Source: Oscillospiraceae bacterium (GTDB taxonomy: Bacteria; Bacillota; Clostridia; Oscillospirales; Acutalibacteraceae). Taken from it: a stretch of DNA of 64,000 nucleotides. This document shows, piece after piece, positions 27,077-35,193 of the stretch. The notes below the pieces were generated by a model. The model saw only the letters and a list, made by a program, of their open reading frames with translations, ran no database searches and had not been told where the DNA came from. Every line of letters begins with the position of its first letter. Positions within the stretch are counted from its first letter, which is position 1. The stretch covers positions 1-64,000 of the forward strand of contig CADARP010000003.1 in the NCBI GenBank assembly GCA_902790325.1. The letters run 5' to 3'. The translations under genes and the position numbers were made by a program.

Positions 27077-28303
27077 TTATTTTTTCTTTGGATTATCCTT
27101 GCTTTTCTTCGGTTCGCCCCGGGTCTTTTTCTTTTTCTTTTCCGGTTCCATCAGAACTTTGATGCCCGTATGTTCGGCGATCACCTTTTCCGTCAGGTGA
27201 CGAACCGAACTGCCGAGCGTGGATCGCGGAGCGGAAAGCACGGCAGGCTGACCTTTGTTCACGCTGGAAATCGCCGTATTGCCGTCGTAGGGAATGACGT
27301 AGTAGATCTCCAAACCGAACATCTTGGTATAGTCCGCAGGCTTGATGATACCCTTTTCGTACTTGTTGATGATAAACTGCAGCTTGTCCTTCTGATGCAG
27401 TTTTTCCAGAATATCATACGACATCTTGGCATTCCGGAGAGAAAGAATGTCGGTGTTGTACACCAGGAAAATCTCCTCGCAGCTCTCGCATGCCGTTATC
27501 GTGATGTCGTTGAATGCCGACGACATATCCACGATCACATACTCATAGTACGGCCGCATTATGTCGATAATCTTTTCTACGTCAGACGACTGTACGTACT
27601 CGGCGAGCTCCGCGCTTTTCGGCGCGCACAAAACACGCAGGCCGCTGCTGTGGTCAACGGAAAAATTGTTGATGTTTTCGATCGTGATGCCGCCTCTGTC
27701 CTGCACCAGATCCACGATGGAGTATTTGGAATCTGCGTCCAGAGAGATCGCCACATCGCCGCACTGCAGATCGAGGTCAAGAAGCATGACACGCTTGCCC
27801 TCTCTGGCAAGAGAGATCGCCGTATTGACCGCGATCGTTGTTTTGCCCGTGCCGCCCTTGCCGCTGAAGAACCCGAGAACCTTGCAGCGTACTTTTTTGC
27901 CCTCATTGCTGTCAAGGGATCGCTGCTGCTCGAGCGCGAGAACGGTTTTCAGCTCCTCGGAAAAATCCTGCGGCGTAACGCCGGAAAAGGGCATCACTTT
28001 GCGTATGCCGTAGCCTGCCGCCTTGTTGACCAGATCGACGCTGATGTTGTCGGTCACGAGAACGACCATGCTGCTGCGCACTGTGGTCAGCAGATCCTGC
28101 ACAAAAGTGAACACGCTTTCCTGCACCTTGCCGCGAACGGCGCACAGCACCACCTCGGGGAACAGGTTGACGATCTTGGTTTTGGCTTCCGCGCCGTAGT
28201 CGGAGTAGCCGCTGATGGCGAACTGCTCACGCTGCAGGAGGTTCTTTACCTCGATGCGCAGATCCAGATCGTCGGATAATATGACAACGTTGATTTTTTC
28301 CAT
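27077..28303 (-). CDS. tadZ: Tad localisation protein TadZ/CpaE (receiver-like plus ParA/MinD ATPase)
   Basis: A 408-residue protein. An N-terminal atypical receiver domain (1-125) starts INVVILSDDLDL and lacks the usual phospho-acceptor surroundings. The MinD/ParA ATPase domain follows with the deviant Walker A FFSGKGGTGKTT near 147 and LLDLDLQCGD. The C-terminal tail is basic and lysine-rich (EKKKKKTRGEPKK), perhaps for membrane or nucleic-acid contact. It places the Tad machine in the cell. Confidence 0.92.
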   Translation of the reverse strand: MEKINVVILSDDLDLRIEVKNLLQREQFAISGYSDYGAEAKTKIVNLFPEVVLCAVRGKVQESVFTFVQDLLTTVRSSMVVLVTDNISVDLVNKAAGYGIRKVMPFSGVTPQDFSEELKTVLALEQQRSLDSNEGKKVRCKVLGFFSGKGGTGKTTIAVNTAISLAREGKRVMLLDLDLQCGDVAISLDADSKYSIVDLVQDRGGITIENINNFSVDHSSGLRVLCAPKSAELAEYVQSSDVEKIIDIMRPYYEYVIVDMSSAFNDITITACESCEEIFLVYNTDILSLRNAKMSYDILEKLHQKDKLQFIINKYEKGIIKPADYTKMFGLEIYYVIPYDGNTAISSVNKGQPAVLSAPRSTLGSSVRHLTEKVIAEHTGIKVLMEPEKKKKKTRGEPKKSKDNPKKK

Positions 28304-28334
28304 TTTATTTTACCTCCGATACCCTGCGCGTATG

Positions 28335-29162
28335 TCAGCTCGCCGCTGCTGTAGTGGTGGGCGGAGCGGTCGTGATCTCACCCATGCCGACGTTGGTCTG
28401 CGGCTCTTTCAGGGAGTCTTCCGGAATGACGTTGCCTTCCTCATCGGTCACGGGCTCGGTCGGTACCGTCACGAGCGACGCTCCCTCTGCGTAGGGAACA
28501 AGCGCAATACGCAGATCATTATCGACGTCCATTGTCCTATCCAGCTCCATCAGCGTCTCGATCTGCTTTTCGTCCAAAGACAATGTTAGCAGCAGATAGG
28601 TCGTTGTTTCGACGCCCGCCTTGACCATCTTGTGGTCGGAATAGGTGCCGATTTCCAGCACACGGATGTTTTTGAGAACCGGATTTTTCGATGCGTCTTC
28701 CAGTCGGTTGTAAATATTGATATAGTCTCCCGCACGCAGGAAATACGCAACGGAATTGGAATCGTTCACCGCGATGGTGTACGCGTATTTTCCCTCGCCT
28801 AAGTGGTAGGACAGACGGTACTCGCCGTTGCTCTCCAAACCGGTATCGCCTTCACGCAGGTCCGTCAGCTTCGATGCGAGCACCTGTTCGCCTTTGTGGA
28901 TCTTTTCCGTCGCCAGATAGCCGTTGACTTGCTGCACATTCACCAGTGTGCCGTACGTAATGGAGTCGACGGGCAGTTTCATCACCTGGAACATGTCGGA
29001 CGTGACGACCGTATCCTTGTCGATATCCACCACCGCAACAAGTACGTCCGCCTCCTGCACGCCGGTAACGGCGGAATTATGCTGCAGGCTGTTGACGAAG
29101 AAATAGGTTGCGAAGCCGGCGATCAGCGCAAAAATCACTGCAAATAGGTATATTTTTCTCAT
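28335..29162 (-). CDS. cpaB: Flp pilus assembly protein CpaB/RcpC
   Basis: A 275-residue protein with one N-terminal membrane helix (about 5-25) and an extracytoplasmic SAF-like domain beginning VLVAVVDIDKDTVVTSDM, the CpaB signature. The C-terminus is a threonine-, proline- and alanine-rich tail. In diderms it supports the secretin; in this Firmicute-like host there is no secretin gene, and the domain may contact peptidoglycan. Confidence 0.88.
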   Translation of the reverse strand: MRKIYLFAVIFALIAGFATYFFVNSLQHNSAVTGVQEADVLVAVVDIDKDTVVTSDMFQVMKLPVDSITYGTLVNVQQVNGYLATEKIHKGEQVLASKLTDLREGDTGLESNGEYRLSYHLGEGKYAYTIAVNDSNSVAYFLRAGDYINIYNRLEDASKNPVLKNIRVLEIGTYSDHKMVKAGVETTTYLLLTLSLDEKQIETLMELDRTMDVDNDLRIALVPYAEGASLVTVPTEPVTDEEGNVIPEDSLKEPQTNVGMGEITTAPPTTTAAAS

Positions 29163-29177
29163 ACTGTTCAGACCTTT

Positions 29178-29606
29178 CTATGACTCGACTTTCATGACCA
29201 CCTGGGCGGTGAGCGTCCGGGACTGCTGACCCGTTACCGTACTGATGATCGGCGTGAGATATTGGAACTCTTTTTCGGCGGCTACGACCACGTCTCCGCT
29301 CAAAGGATCGAGCGGCTTCGTATAGGTGACCGTAATCACGATATCTTCCATCGGATATGTGTCCTCGATGAAATTCTCGATATGCCGCAGGATGCCTTCC
29401 GTCTCGTGGTTCTCCGCAGTGCTGACGACAGCATACCGTGCGCCCTCCCGGCAGATATTGTTCAGCGCCAACTGATTGTAGTACAGCCAGCCGAAATCCA
29501 ATATGCCGCACAGGATCAGCAGAAAAATCGGCAGAACCAATGCAAACTCGAGCATTGCCTGCCCGTCTTCACCCCGAAGCCGTCTGCGGGTACGACGTTT
29601 TTTCAT
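29178..29606 (-). CDS. tadE: TadE-like pseudopilin
   Basis: A 142-residue protein. The short basic leader is followed by GEDGQAMLEFALVLPIFLLILCGILDF, a TadE-type prepilin helix with the conserved Glu, then an extracytoplasmic domain. Minor pilins of this type are cut by the prepilin peptidase. The start at 29606 has a GGAGGTGA site; the frame upstream is not needed. First gene after the terminator that follows the two pilins. Confidence 0.88.
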   Translation of the reverse strand: MKKRRTRRRLRGEDGQAMLEFALVLPIFLLILCGILDFGWLYYNQLALNNICREGARYAVVSTAENHETEGILRHIENFIEDTYPMEDIVITVTYTKPLDPLSGDVVVAAEKEFQYLTPIISTVTGQQSRTLTAQVVMKVES

Positions 29607-29730
29607 GCCGGTCACCTCCAAATTGCGAAATATAAATAAACAGCCGAAAGCGATTACACCCGCTTCCGACCTTTCGTTTCCTGTATTCATTTAATGCGTA
29701 AGCGGGGAAGGGTAGTCTCTTGTTGAAAAC

Positions 29731-29763
29731 GGGCAGGCTGCAAACCTGCGAGCCTGCCCTTTT
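29731..29763 (-). terminator. Hairpin between the pilin genes and tadE
   Basis: A 9-bp perfect stem GGGCAGGCT / AGCCTGCCC (29731-29739 with 29751-29759), with GTTTTC on the minus-strand exit. It lies between highly expressed pilin genes and the assembly genes, so it probably lets only part of the transcription continue, giving many pilins per machine. Confidence 0.7.
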
Positions 29764-29802
29764 GATTTGCGGAATGATGTTTAAGAGTTTCGCTTCGGCT
29801 TA

Positions 29803-29994
29803 TTAGCCGCCTGCGCCTGCTGCCGCGGCTTCCGTTGCGTCGTCAAGTGCTTCATTGGTCCTGTTGAAGATGTCTCTGATCTTCGGGCCGAGCGCCACAA
29901 GCGCCACAATGACTACGATTGCGATGAGGGCGATGATCAGGCCGTATTCCACCATGCCTTGTCCCTCTTCATCCTTAAACCATTTGCGTAACAT
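29803..29994 (-). CDS. flp: Flp major pilin, copy 2
   Basis: A 63-residue Flp-family prepilin: a short leader with basic residues, then EGQGMVEYGLIIALIAIVVIVAL with the Gly-M-V-E-Y processing and Glu5-type motif, a single hydrophobic helix and an alanine- and glycine-rich tail. It differs from the copy at 30061-30252 by only a few residues (for example MLRKW against MLLKW, VALVALG against VALALLG). The product is polymerised into the pilus after cleavage. Confidence 0.93.
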   Translation of the reverse strand: MLRKWFKDEEGQGMVEYGLIIALIAIVVIVALVALGPKIRDIFNRTNEALDDATEAAAAGAGG

Positions 29995-30060
29995 TGTATA
30001 TCCCTCCGTTTTAAACGTTTTAATCTGATTTCTGTTGACCGGGTTCGGCGCCTATGCTTA

Positions 30061-30252
30061 TTAGCCGCCTGCGCCTGCTGCCGCAGCTTCCGTTGCGTCG
30101 TCAAGTGCTTCATTGGTCCTGTTGAAGATGTCTCTGATCTTCGGGCCGAGCAGTGCGAGCGCCACGATGACAACGATTGCGATGAGGGCGATGATCAGGC
30201 CGTATTCCACCATGCCTTGTCCTTCTTCATCTTTAAACCATTTCAGTAACAT
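30061..30252 (-). CDS. flp: Flp major pilin, copy 1
   Basis: A 63-residue Flp prepilin, nearly identical to the following copy and most likely from a recent tandem duplication. It carries the same EGQGMVEYGLIIALI motif and AAAAGAGG tail. It is the first of the pair, 39 bp after the prepilin peptidase gene. The two pilins may be co-assembled or simply raise dosage. Confidence 0.93.
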   Translation of the reverse strand: MLLKWFKDEEGQGMVEYGLIIALIAIVVIVALALLGPKIRDIFNRTNEALDDATEAAAAGAGG

Positions 30253-30291
30253 TTTTAATTCCTCCGTTCATTTTACACTGTGATTTCGTTT

Positions 30292-30972
30292 CTACAGCAT
30301 TGAGAAAACTTGCTGTTCCATCCCTGCGAATACGGGATAGATGATGGTCGCAACACTTCCCAATGCCAAGAACGGTCCCATCGGAACTTTTGTTTTGAGA
30401 TTGCCTTTTTTTCGCGCCATCAGGTAAACCAGGAAGAACACCAGTCCTATGGCCATGACGATGGCGGATTGCAGGAATCCGAAAATTCCGAGACAGCAGC
30501 CGATTGCCGAAGCAAACTTTACATCACCCGTACCAATCGGGATACCGAAGAACATCGGAATTTGGTAGAGGATGAACGCGGCTCCCAGTCCGATTGCAGA
30601 CGGGAAGAGAGCTTCCTTTGCCGAAACCCCACTGACAAGCTCATAAATCACAGCAGCCGAACGAACGACTAACAGAGCCAAAACAGAGAGGTTCGGGATT
30701 TTTTGAATATCAAGGTCGACCACTCCAATCGCAAGCGCTATCGAGATGTATGCGGCGTACTCCAAACGCTTCGCAGTCGTCCCGTAGAGCTTGAAAATTA
30801 CCGCAAACAGAATGCCGGAGGCCAGTGCCCAGATCACTGCCAGAACGATGTTGTCGACCGCTTCTCTTTTAGCACTTTCTTCGGTCCTGCGTTTCACCTG
30901 GAAAACGGCGATACGGTTCATCGCAAGTCCGGCAACCACGCCGATTGCGCCGCCATATAGCATTTCGTTCAT
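30292..30972 (-). CDS. Prepilin peptidase (A24 family, TadV/CpaA-like)
   Basis: A polytopic membrane aspartic protease of 226 residues that removes the leader from Flp and TadE prepilins. The two catalytic Asp motifs are visible: VDLDIQKIPN near residue 88 and GTGDVKFASAIG near 150. The N-terminal methyltransferase domain of the long PilD type is absent, as expected for TadV. The start at 30972 has a CGGAGGAA site. First gene of the Tad operon. Confidence 0.88.
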   Translation of the reverse strand: MNEMLYGGAIGVVAGLAMNRIAVFQVKRRTEESAKREAVDNIVLAVIWALASGILFAVIFKLYGTTAKRLEYAAYISIALAIGVVDLDIQKIPNLSVLALLVVRSAAVIYELVSGVSAKEALFPSAIGLGAAFILYQIPMFFGIPIGTGDVKFASAIGCCLGIFGFLQSAIVMAIGLVFFLVYLMARKKGNLKTKVPMGPFLALGSVATIIYPVFAGMEQQVFSML

Positions 30973-31055
30973 CGCCGTTCCTCCGGTTCTCCGACCGGTA
31001 TCAGCCGGGGTAGATTTGTGAACGCTGTTTGTGTTTGCCTTCTGTTTACGATGCA

Positions 31056-31084
31056 ATCATAGCACATAGATTTCGGAATGTCAA
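31056..31084 (-). promoter_or_regulatory. Sigma-A promoter of the Tad pilus operon
   Basis: Minus-strand TTGACA (31079-31084), 17-bp spacer, TATGAT (31056-31061), 84 bp before the prepilin peptidase start. Confidence 0.85.
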
Positions 31085-31113
31085 ACACTTTTTTTACATT
31101 ATGTTAATAGATT

Positions 31114-31130
31114 TTGTGCAATATGCACAA
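31114..31130. promoter_or_regulatory. Perfect palindrome TTGTGCA-ATA-TGCACAA upstream of the Tad promoter
   Basis: Seven-base perfect arms with a 3-bp centre, 30 bp upstream of the -35 box and therefore in a typical activator position. Near-copies lie in both spoVT-fragment elements (604-620, 20412-20428). A partial TTGCACAATTGT follows near 31287. A likely site for a shared dimeric regulator. Confidence 0.5.
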
Positions 31131-31440
31131 CATTAAAAACGACCGCAAATTAGTACCAATTACCAAATTCTTCATACAGTTTTCGGCTGTTTTCACCAAA
31201 AAACTGTTTTTTTATTTTCCGCAATGAAGATATGCGTGTCGAGTTTACATATAATTTCCAATTCAAGATAATAACTTTGTTAGATTTGCACAATTGTCTT
31301 CCGCGCTTCATACCATATTAAAAAGCAGTAAACCAACATGCACAAATGCTGCGCCGCACAGCCCCGGTTTTGAATACATGCCAAGGATCAGATTCACAAG
31401 GGGATGTTACAGAAATAACGTCATCTCATCGGTTATGTAA
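31131..31440. other. AT-rich intergenic stretch, no gene seen
   Basis: Between the Tad operon and the spoVT region. It contains a weak hairpin CAGTTTT / AAAACTG (31177-31183 with 31200-31206) followed by seven T, possibly a terminator on the plus strand, and scattered TGCACAA half sites. No open frame with a ribosome binding site was found. Confidence 0.4.
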
Positions 31441-31677
31441 ACCGGCACAAAAGATCGTAGCAGTTACGTTCCTTTGTGCCGGTTTTGTTTTGCCGGAGGG
31501 GGGAGCAGTATCTTCGGAACGGTGCGCGCGTACCGGCGTGCCGTTTTTTTGATTATGCTTATCAAAATTGCCATTTTCTCCATAGGATATTTTATGCACG
31601 TCTGCAAACAATACCGTTGAAACCAAGATTTAAAGGAGCAATGGTTGAAACCAAGATTTAAAGGAGCAATGCACCCA
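31441..31677 (+). repeat. Repeat copy 3: left hairpin and spoVT upstream region
   Basis: The left hairpin (31441-31483) has arms ACCGGCACAAA / TTTGTGCCGGT and a following TTTTGTTTTG, as in copy 2. The next 190 bp match copies 1 and 2 nearly base for base and end in a ribosome binding site duplicated with a 28-bp unit (31617-31672). Here the sequence leads into the intact spoVT, so this is probably the parent locus. The right half of the element is absent. Confidence 0.6.
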
Positions 31678-32217
31678 ATGAAAGCAACCGGTATTGTCCG
31701 CAGGATCGACGATCTCGGCCGCGTCGTCATCCCCAAGGAGATCCGCCGCACCATGCGTATCCGCGAGGGCGACCCGCTGGAGATCTATACGGATGCGGAC
31801 GGAGAAGTGATTTTTAAAAAATACTCGCCGATCGGGGAGCTGTCCGCGCAGACGAAGCAGTTCGCAGAGGTGCTCAACCGCAGCACCAATCTGCCGATCC
31901 TCATTTCCGACCGTGACCGCATCATCGCGTGCGCGGGTATGCCCAAGCGCGACGTGCTCGAGCGCCGTATCGGCGCGGAGGTGGAGGAGCTGATGGAGAA
32001 ACGCGCGAGCTATGTCGCCGTGGTCGACAACGAGCGGATTTGTCCCATCGACGGCGTGCAGCGTTATGCGGGCGCTGTCTATCCGATCATCGGCGCGGGA
32101 GACGTTTCCGGCGCGGTCATCCTGATGCTCAACGAGAACGGATCGCCGCCCACACAGACGGAAACGAAGCTGGCACAGGTGGCGGCGTCGTTCCTCGGCA
32201 GGCAGATGGAGGAGTAA
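31678..32217 (+). CDS. spoVT: Stage V sporulation protein T
   Basis: SpoVT (179 residues) is a forespore transcription regulator. The N-terminal AbrB swapped-hairpin domain (1-50: MKATGIVRRIDDLG, VVIPKEIRRTMRIREGDPLE) binds DNA. The C-terminal GAF-like domain (about 55-178) includes the VVDNERICPIDGVQRYAG segment and normally supports tetramer formation. The start with AAAGGAG 11 bp upstream is preferred over the ATG nine bases earlier. Its presence indicates a spore-forming organism. Confidence 0.93.
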   Translation: MKATGIVRRIDDLGRVVIPKEIRRTMRIREGDPLEIYTDADGEVIFKKYSPIGELSAQTKQFAEVLNRSTNLPILISDRDRIIACAGMPKRDVLERRIGAEVEELMEKRASYVAVVDNERICPIDGVQRYAGAVYPIIGAGDVSGAVILMLNENGSPPTQTETKLAQVAASFLGRQMEE

Positions 32218-32288
32218 ACAACGGAGCAGGGACTGGATTGTCTTTGCTCTTTTTTGTCGCCCGGACCCGTCTGTTTCAATCAAATATC

Positions 32289-32317
32289 TTGCTTTTTTCG
32301 CACGTAAACGCTATAAT
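32289..32317 (+). promoter_or_regulatory. Sigma-A promoter of the oxidoreductase-phosphoesterase operon
   Basis: TTGCTT (32289-32294), 17-bp spacer, TATAAT (32312-32317), 28 bp before the start codon of the GNAT-oxidoreductase fusion gene. Confidence 0.8.
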
Positions 32318-32345
32318 GAAAACAGATCACAAAGGAGGTAAAACG

Positions 32346-34181
32346 ATGCATCAATTAAAAATGTACTGGCTGGCGGGGACGCCCGTGCAGCTTGATCCGT
32401 TACCGGAAGGCTATTCATTCTCGAACTACGCGTGCGAGGCGGACAAGGAAGCGTGGACTGCCTGCTGCCGCAACGGTCTGGTGTCCGACGACGAGTCGGC
32501 CGAGCAGGCGTTTTACGGCGCGATCGGCAGCCGTGACGACATCTGTCCCGAGAAGGACGTGTTTTTCCTTGACTATAAGGGCGAGCACGTCGGTACGGTG
32601 ACAGCGTTCGTCCGCGAAGAGGACGGCGCGGGCGACGTGCACATGGTCGGCATCCGCACGGACTTCCGCGGAAAAGGTCTCGGCAAATACCTCAATCAAA
32701 AGGCGATCGCAACGCTTGCCGCGCGAAATGTGCCGTATGCGCTGCTGACGACGGACGAGTGGAGAAAAGCGGCGGTCAAGAGCTACCTGAGCGCGGGTTT
32801 CCTGCCTGTCGAGTATGCGCACGGCATGCAGGACAGATGGGAAGCGGTGCTCGAGGAATACGGCATCGACAGCGTGCAGATGCTGTACGAGGACGCGACG
32901 CCGTTCCGTACGGTTTATCGCAAGAGCAAGGCGAAAAAAATGCGCATCGGCGTGGTCGGTGCGGGACGCGGACGGACGATGATGGACTACTGCGCGAAGT
33001 ACGGCAACGCCGAATTGGTCGCGATCTGCGACAATTACGCGCCTGCTCTGGAACGCGCAAAGCGCAAGTACGGCGACGCGATTACATACTATGACGATTT
33101 CGAGACGTTCCTCGGCCACGATATGGACGGCGTGGTGCTGGCGAATTTCGCCAATGCGCACGCGCCGCTGGCGATCCGGTGCATGGAGGCGGGCAAGCAT
33201 GTGCTCAGCGAGGTGCTGCCGGTGCAGACGATGCGTGAGGCGGTCGAGCTGATCGAGGCTGTGGAGCGCACGGGCAAGATCTATTTCTACGGTGAAAACT
33301 ACTGCTACATGCCCGCGCCGCGGATGATGCGCGAGATGTACCGCGAGGGCAGGCTCGGCACGTTTGAATACGGCGAAGGGGAGTATATGCACAACTGCGA
33401 AAAGGATTGGGATTATCTGACCTATGCCGATCCCAATCACTGGCGCAACACAATGTCGGCGTTCTATTACTGCACCCATTCGCTCGGTCCGCTTGTGCAT
33501 ATCACGGGGCAGCGGCCGGTCCGTGTGACGGGCTTCGAGGCACCGTTCAACGACCGCATGTACCGCATGGGCGCCAAGGCAGGTCCCTTCGGCATCGAGA
33601 TGGTCACGCTCGAGAGCGGCGCGATCCTCAAGAGCGCGCACGGCGTCGGTCCGTCCAAGAACTCCGTCTGGTACACGGTGTACGGCTCCAAGGGACGGCT
33701 CGAGAGTGCGAGAGAAGACGACGAGACGCATGACGGCGTGCGCACGCTGTTCATGAATCTCGATGAAAATGAGGGCGACAACAAGTCCGAGCCGGTCATC
33801 GCGGATACGGACGACGACGTCAGCGCGCTGTTTGAAAAGTCCGGCCACGGCGGCGCAGACGACTACATGATGTATGAGTTCGTGCAGGCAATGCGCGGCA
33901 ACCGCAACGCGAACATCGTCGACGTGTATGAAGCGATGGACATGTATCTGCCGGGGCATTTTGCCTATCGTTCGGTGCTTGCGGGCGGCATGCCGACGGA
34001 TGTGCCGGATCTGCGCGATCCTGCGCAGCGCGACAAGTGGCGCAATGACGAAACGTGCACCGATCCCGCGGCAGGGGAGAACGCGCTGCCGAGCTACTCG
34101 AAGGGCAATCCCGAAATCCCGCAGGCAGTGTACGACAAACTGAACGAGAAATACGAAGCGCGTCATTTCTGGGACGCATAA
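32346..34181 (+). CDS. GNAT acetyltransferase fused to a Gfo/Idh/MocA oxidoreductase
   Basis: A 611-residue two-domain protein. Residues 1-190 are a GNAT fold: VGIRTDFRGKGLGKYLNQKA is the acetyl-CoA-binding motif A. Residues 199-611 are a Gfo/Idh/MocA NAD(P)-dependent oxidoreductase with GVVGAGRGRTMMDYC (Rossmann loop), SEVLPVQ in the EKP position and a family C-terminal domain. The oxidoreductase half is closely similar to the gene at 35190. Start: AAAGGAGG then ATG at 32346. The likely role is sugar or cyclitol conversion with acetylation; the substrate is unknown. Confidence 0.85.
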   Translation: MHQLKMYWLAGTPVQLDPLPEGYSFSNYACEADKEAWTACCRNGLVSDDESAEQAFYGAIGSRDDICPEKDVFFLDYKGEHVGTVTAFVREEDGAGDVHMVGIRTDFRGKGLGKYLNQKAIATLAARNVPYALLTTDEWRKAAVKSYLSAGFLPVEYAHGMQDRWEAVLEEYGIDSVQMLYEDATPFRTVYRKSKAKKMRIGVVGAGRGRTMMDYCAKYGNAELVAICDNYAPALERAKRKYGDAITYYDDFETFLGHDMDGVVLANFANAHAPLAIRCMEAGKHVLSEVLPVQTMREAVELIEAVERTGKIYFYGENYCYMPAPRMMREMYREGRLGTFEYGEGEYMHNCEKDWDYLTYADPNHWRNTMSAFYYCTHSLGPLVHITGQRPVRVTGFEAPFNDRMYRMGAKAGPFGIEMVTLESGAILKSAHGVGPSKNSVWYTVYGSKGRLESAREDDETHDGVRTLFMNLDENEGDNKSEPVIADTDDDVSALFEKSGHGGADDYMMYEFVQAMRGNRNANIVDVYEAMDMYLPGHFAYRSVLAGGMPTDVPDLRDPAQRDKWRNDETCTDPAAGENALPSYSKGNPEIPQAVYDKLNEKYEARHFWDA

Positions 34182-34203
34182 AACATAAACAGGAGAGAAA
34201 GAA

Positions 34204-35193
34204 ATGGATCACGTTCGCCGCATTCTGCAAAACTTTTCCGTTTTCATCATGTCGATCATTCTCACGGTCGTGCCGTATATGGGCATTGCGCTGCCGGTGC
34301 TCGACACGCTCGAGGACGACTGTCTTCTGAATGTTTCGATGATCTCGGATACGCATCTGGAACAAAAGGAGCTCATCCGGCAGGGATTCCTCATTGCCGG
34401 CCTTCGCAACATCAAGCGCGCGAAGTGTCCGATCGACGCGCTGCTTGTGGACGGCGACCTGACCAACTACGGCGACCAGGCGTCGATCGACACGTTCTAC
34501 CGCCTGATCGACAAGTACAGTCCCGTGCGCACACTCATCAGCGTGCCGGGCAACCACGACATCGGCCACGTTGAGGACCGCGACCACGACGAGGTGCGCG
34601 AATCGCTGATCGCATCCTACAATGCGTATGCGGGCACGGATTACGACAAGATCTACTACACGATGGACATCAACGGCTACACGTTTATCGTGCTGTGCGA
34701 CGAGGGCGACCGATGGGACTTCTGCACGATCTCGCAGGAGCAGCTTGATTTTCTGGACGCGGCGCTCGCGGAAGCTACGGCGGACGGCAAACCGGCGTTT
34801 GTCTGCTGCCACTGGCCGATCGAGGATACGAACGGCGAGAAGACCGTCTGGCCGGGCAGCGGCCTCGAGCTGGAGGGACAGGATGTGCGGGCGGTTCTGG
34901 AGAAATATGACAACGTCTTCTATATCAGCGGCCACATGCACGCGGGAATCAAGAGTCACGCGGTCGAGGAGAAGTACGGCCTGTCGAACGCCGAGACGAT
35001 CAACGGTGTGACGTATATCAATCTGCCGACCTACGGCATCATCAACTGGTTTGGTGTGCCGTGGTCCGGCACGGGCGCGCAGCTCGAGGTCTACGCGCAG
35101 AAGGTCGTCTTCCGCCCGCGCAGTTACCTGACCGGACACTGGTACGTCAACAGCGTATACACATTTGATTTGGTGAACGGAGAACAGGAATGA
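34204..35193 (+). CDS. Membrane-anchored calcineurin-like metallophosphoesterase
   Basis: A 329-residue protein. One hydrophobic helix near the N-terminus (about 10-32) probably anchors it outside the membrane. Metallophosphoesterase motifs in order: SDTH near 49, DGDLTN near 82, PGNHD near 117, CCHWP near 200 and SGHMHAG near 240. It lies between two paralogous oxidoreductases and overlaps the next start by 4 bp (ATGA), so all three probably act on one substrate pathway, for example a phosphorylated sugar or cyclitol (inference). Confidence 0.88.
   Translation: MDHVRRILQNFSVFIMSIILTVVPYMGIALPVLDTLEDDCLLNVSMISDTHLEQKELIRQGFLIAGLRNIKRAKCPIDALLVDGDLTNYGDQASIDTFYRLIDKYSPVRTLISVPGNHDIGHVEDRDHDEVRESLIASYNAYAGTDYDKIYYTMDINGYTFIVLCDEGDRWDFCTISQEQLDFLDAALAEATADGKPAFVCCHWPIEDTNGEKTVWPGSGLELEGQDVRAVLEKYDNVFYISGHMHAGIKSHAVEEKYGLSNAETINGVTYINLPTYGIINWFGVPWSGTGAQLEVYAQKVVFRPRSYLTGHWYVNSVYTFDLVNGEQE

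Noticed and set aside
29803-30252. The two near-identical 190-bp segments as a mobile repeat
   Set aside because: They are intact Flp pilin genes, best explained by tandem gene duplication.
31114-31130. Palindrome as an attachment site
   Set aside because: Its position upstream of a sigma-A promoter and the absence of an integrase favour a regulator site.
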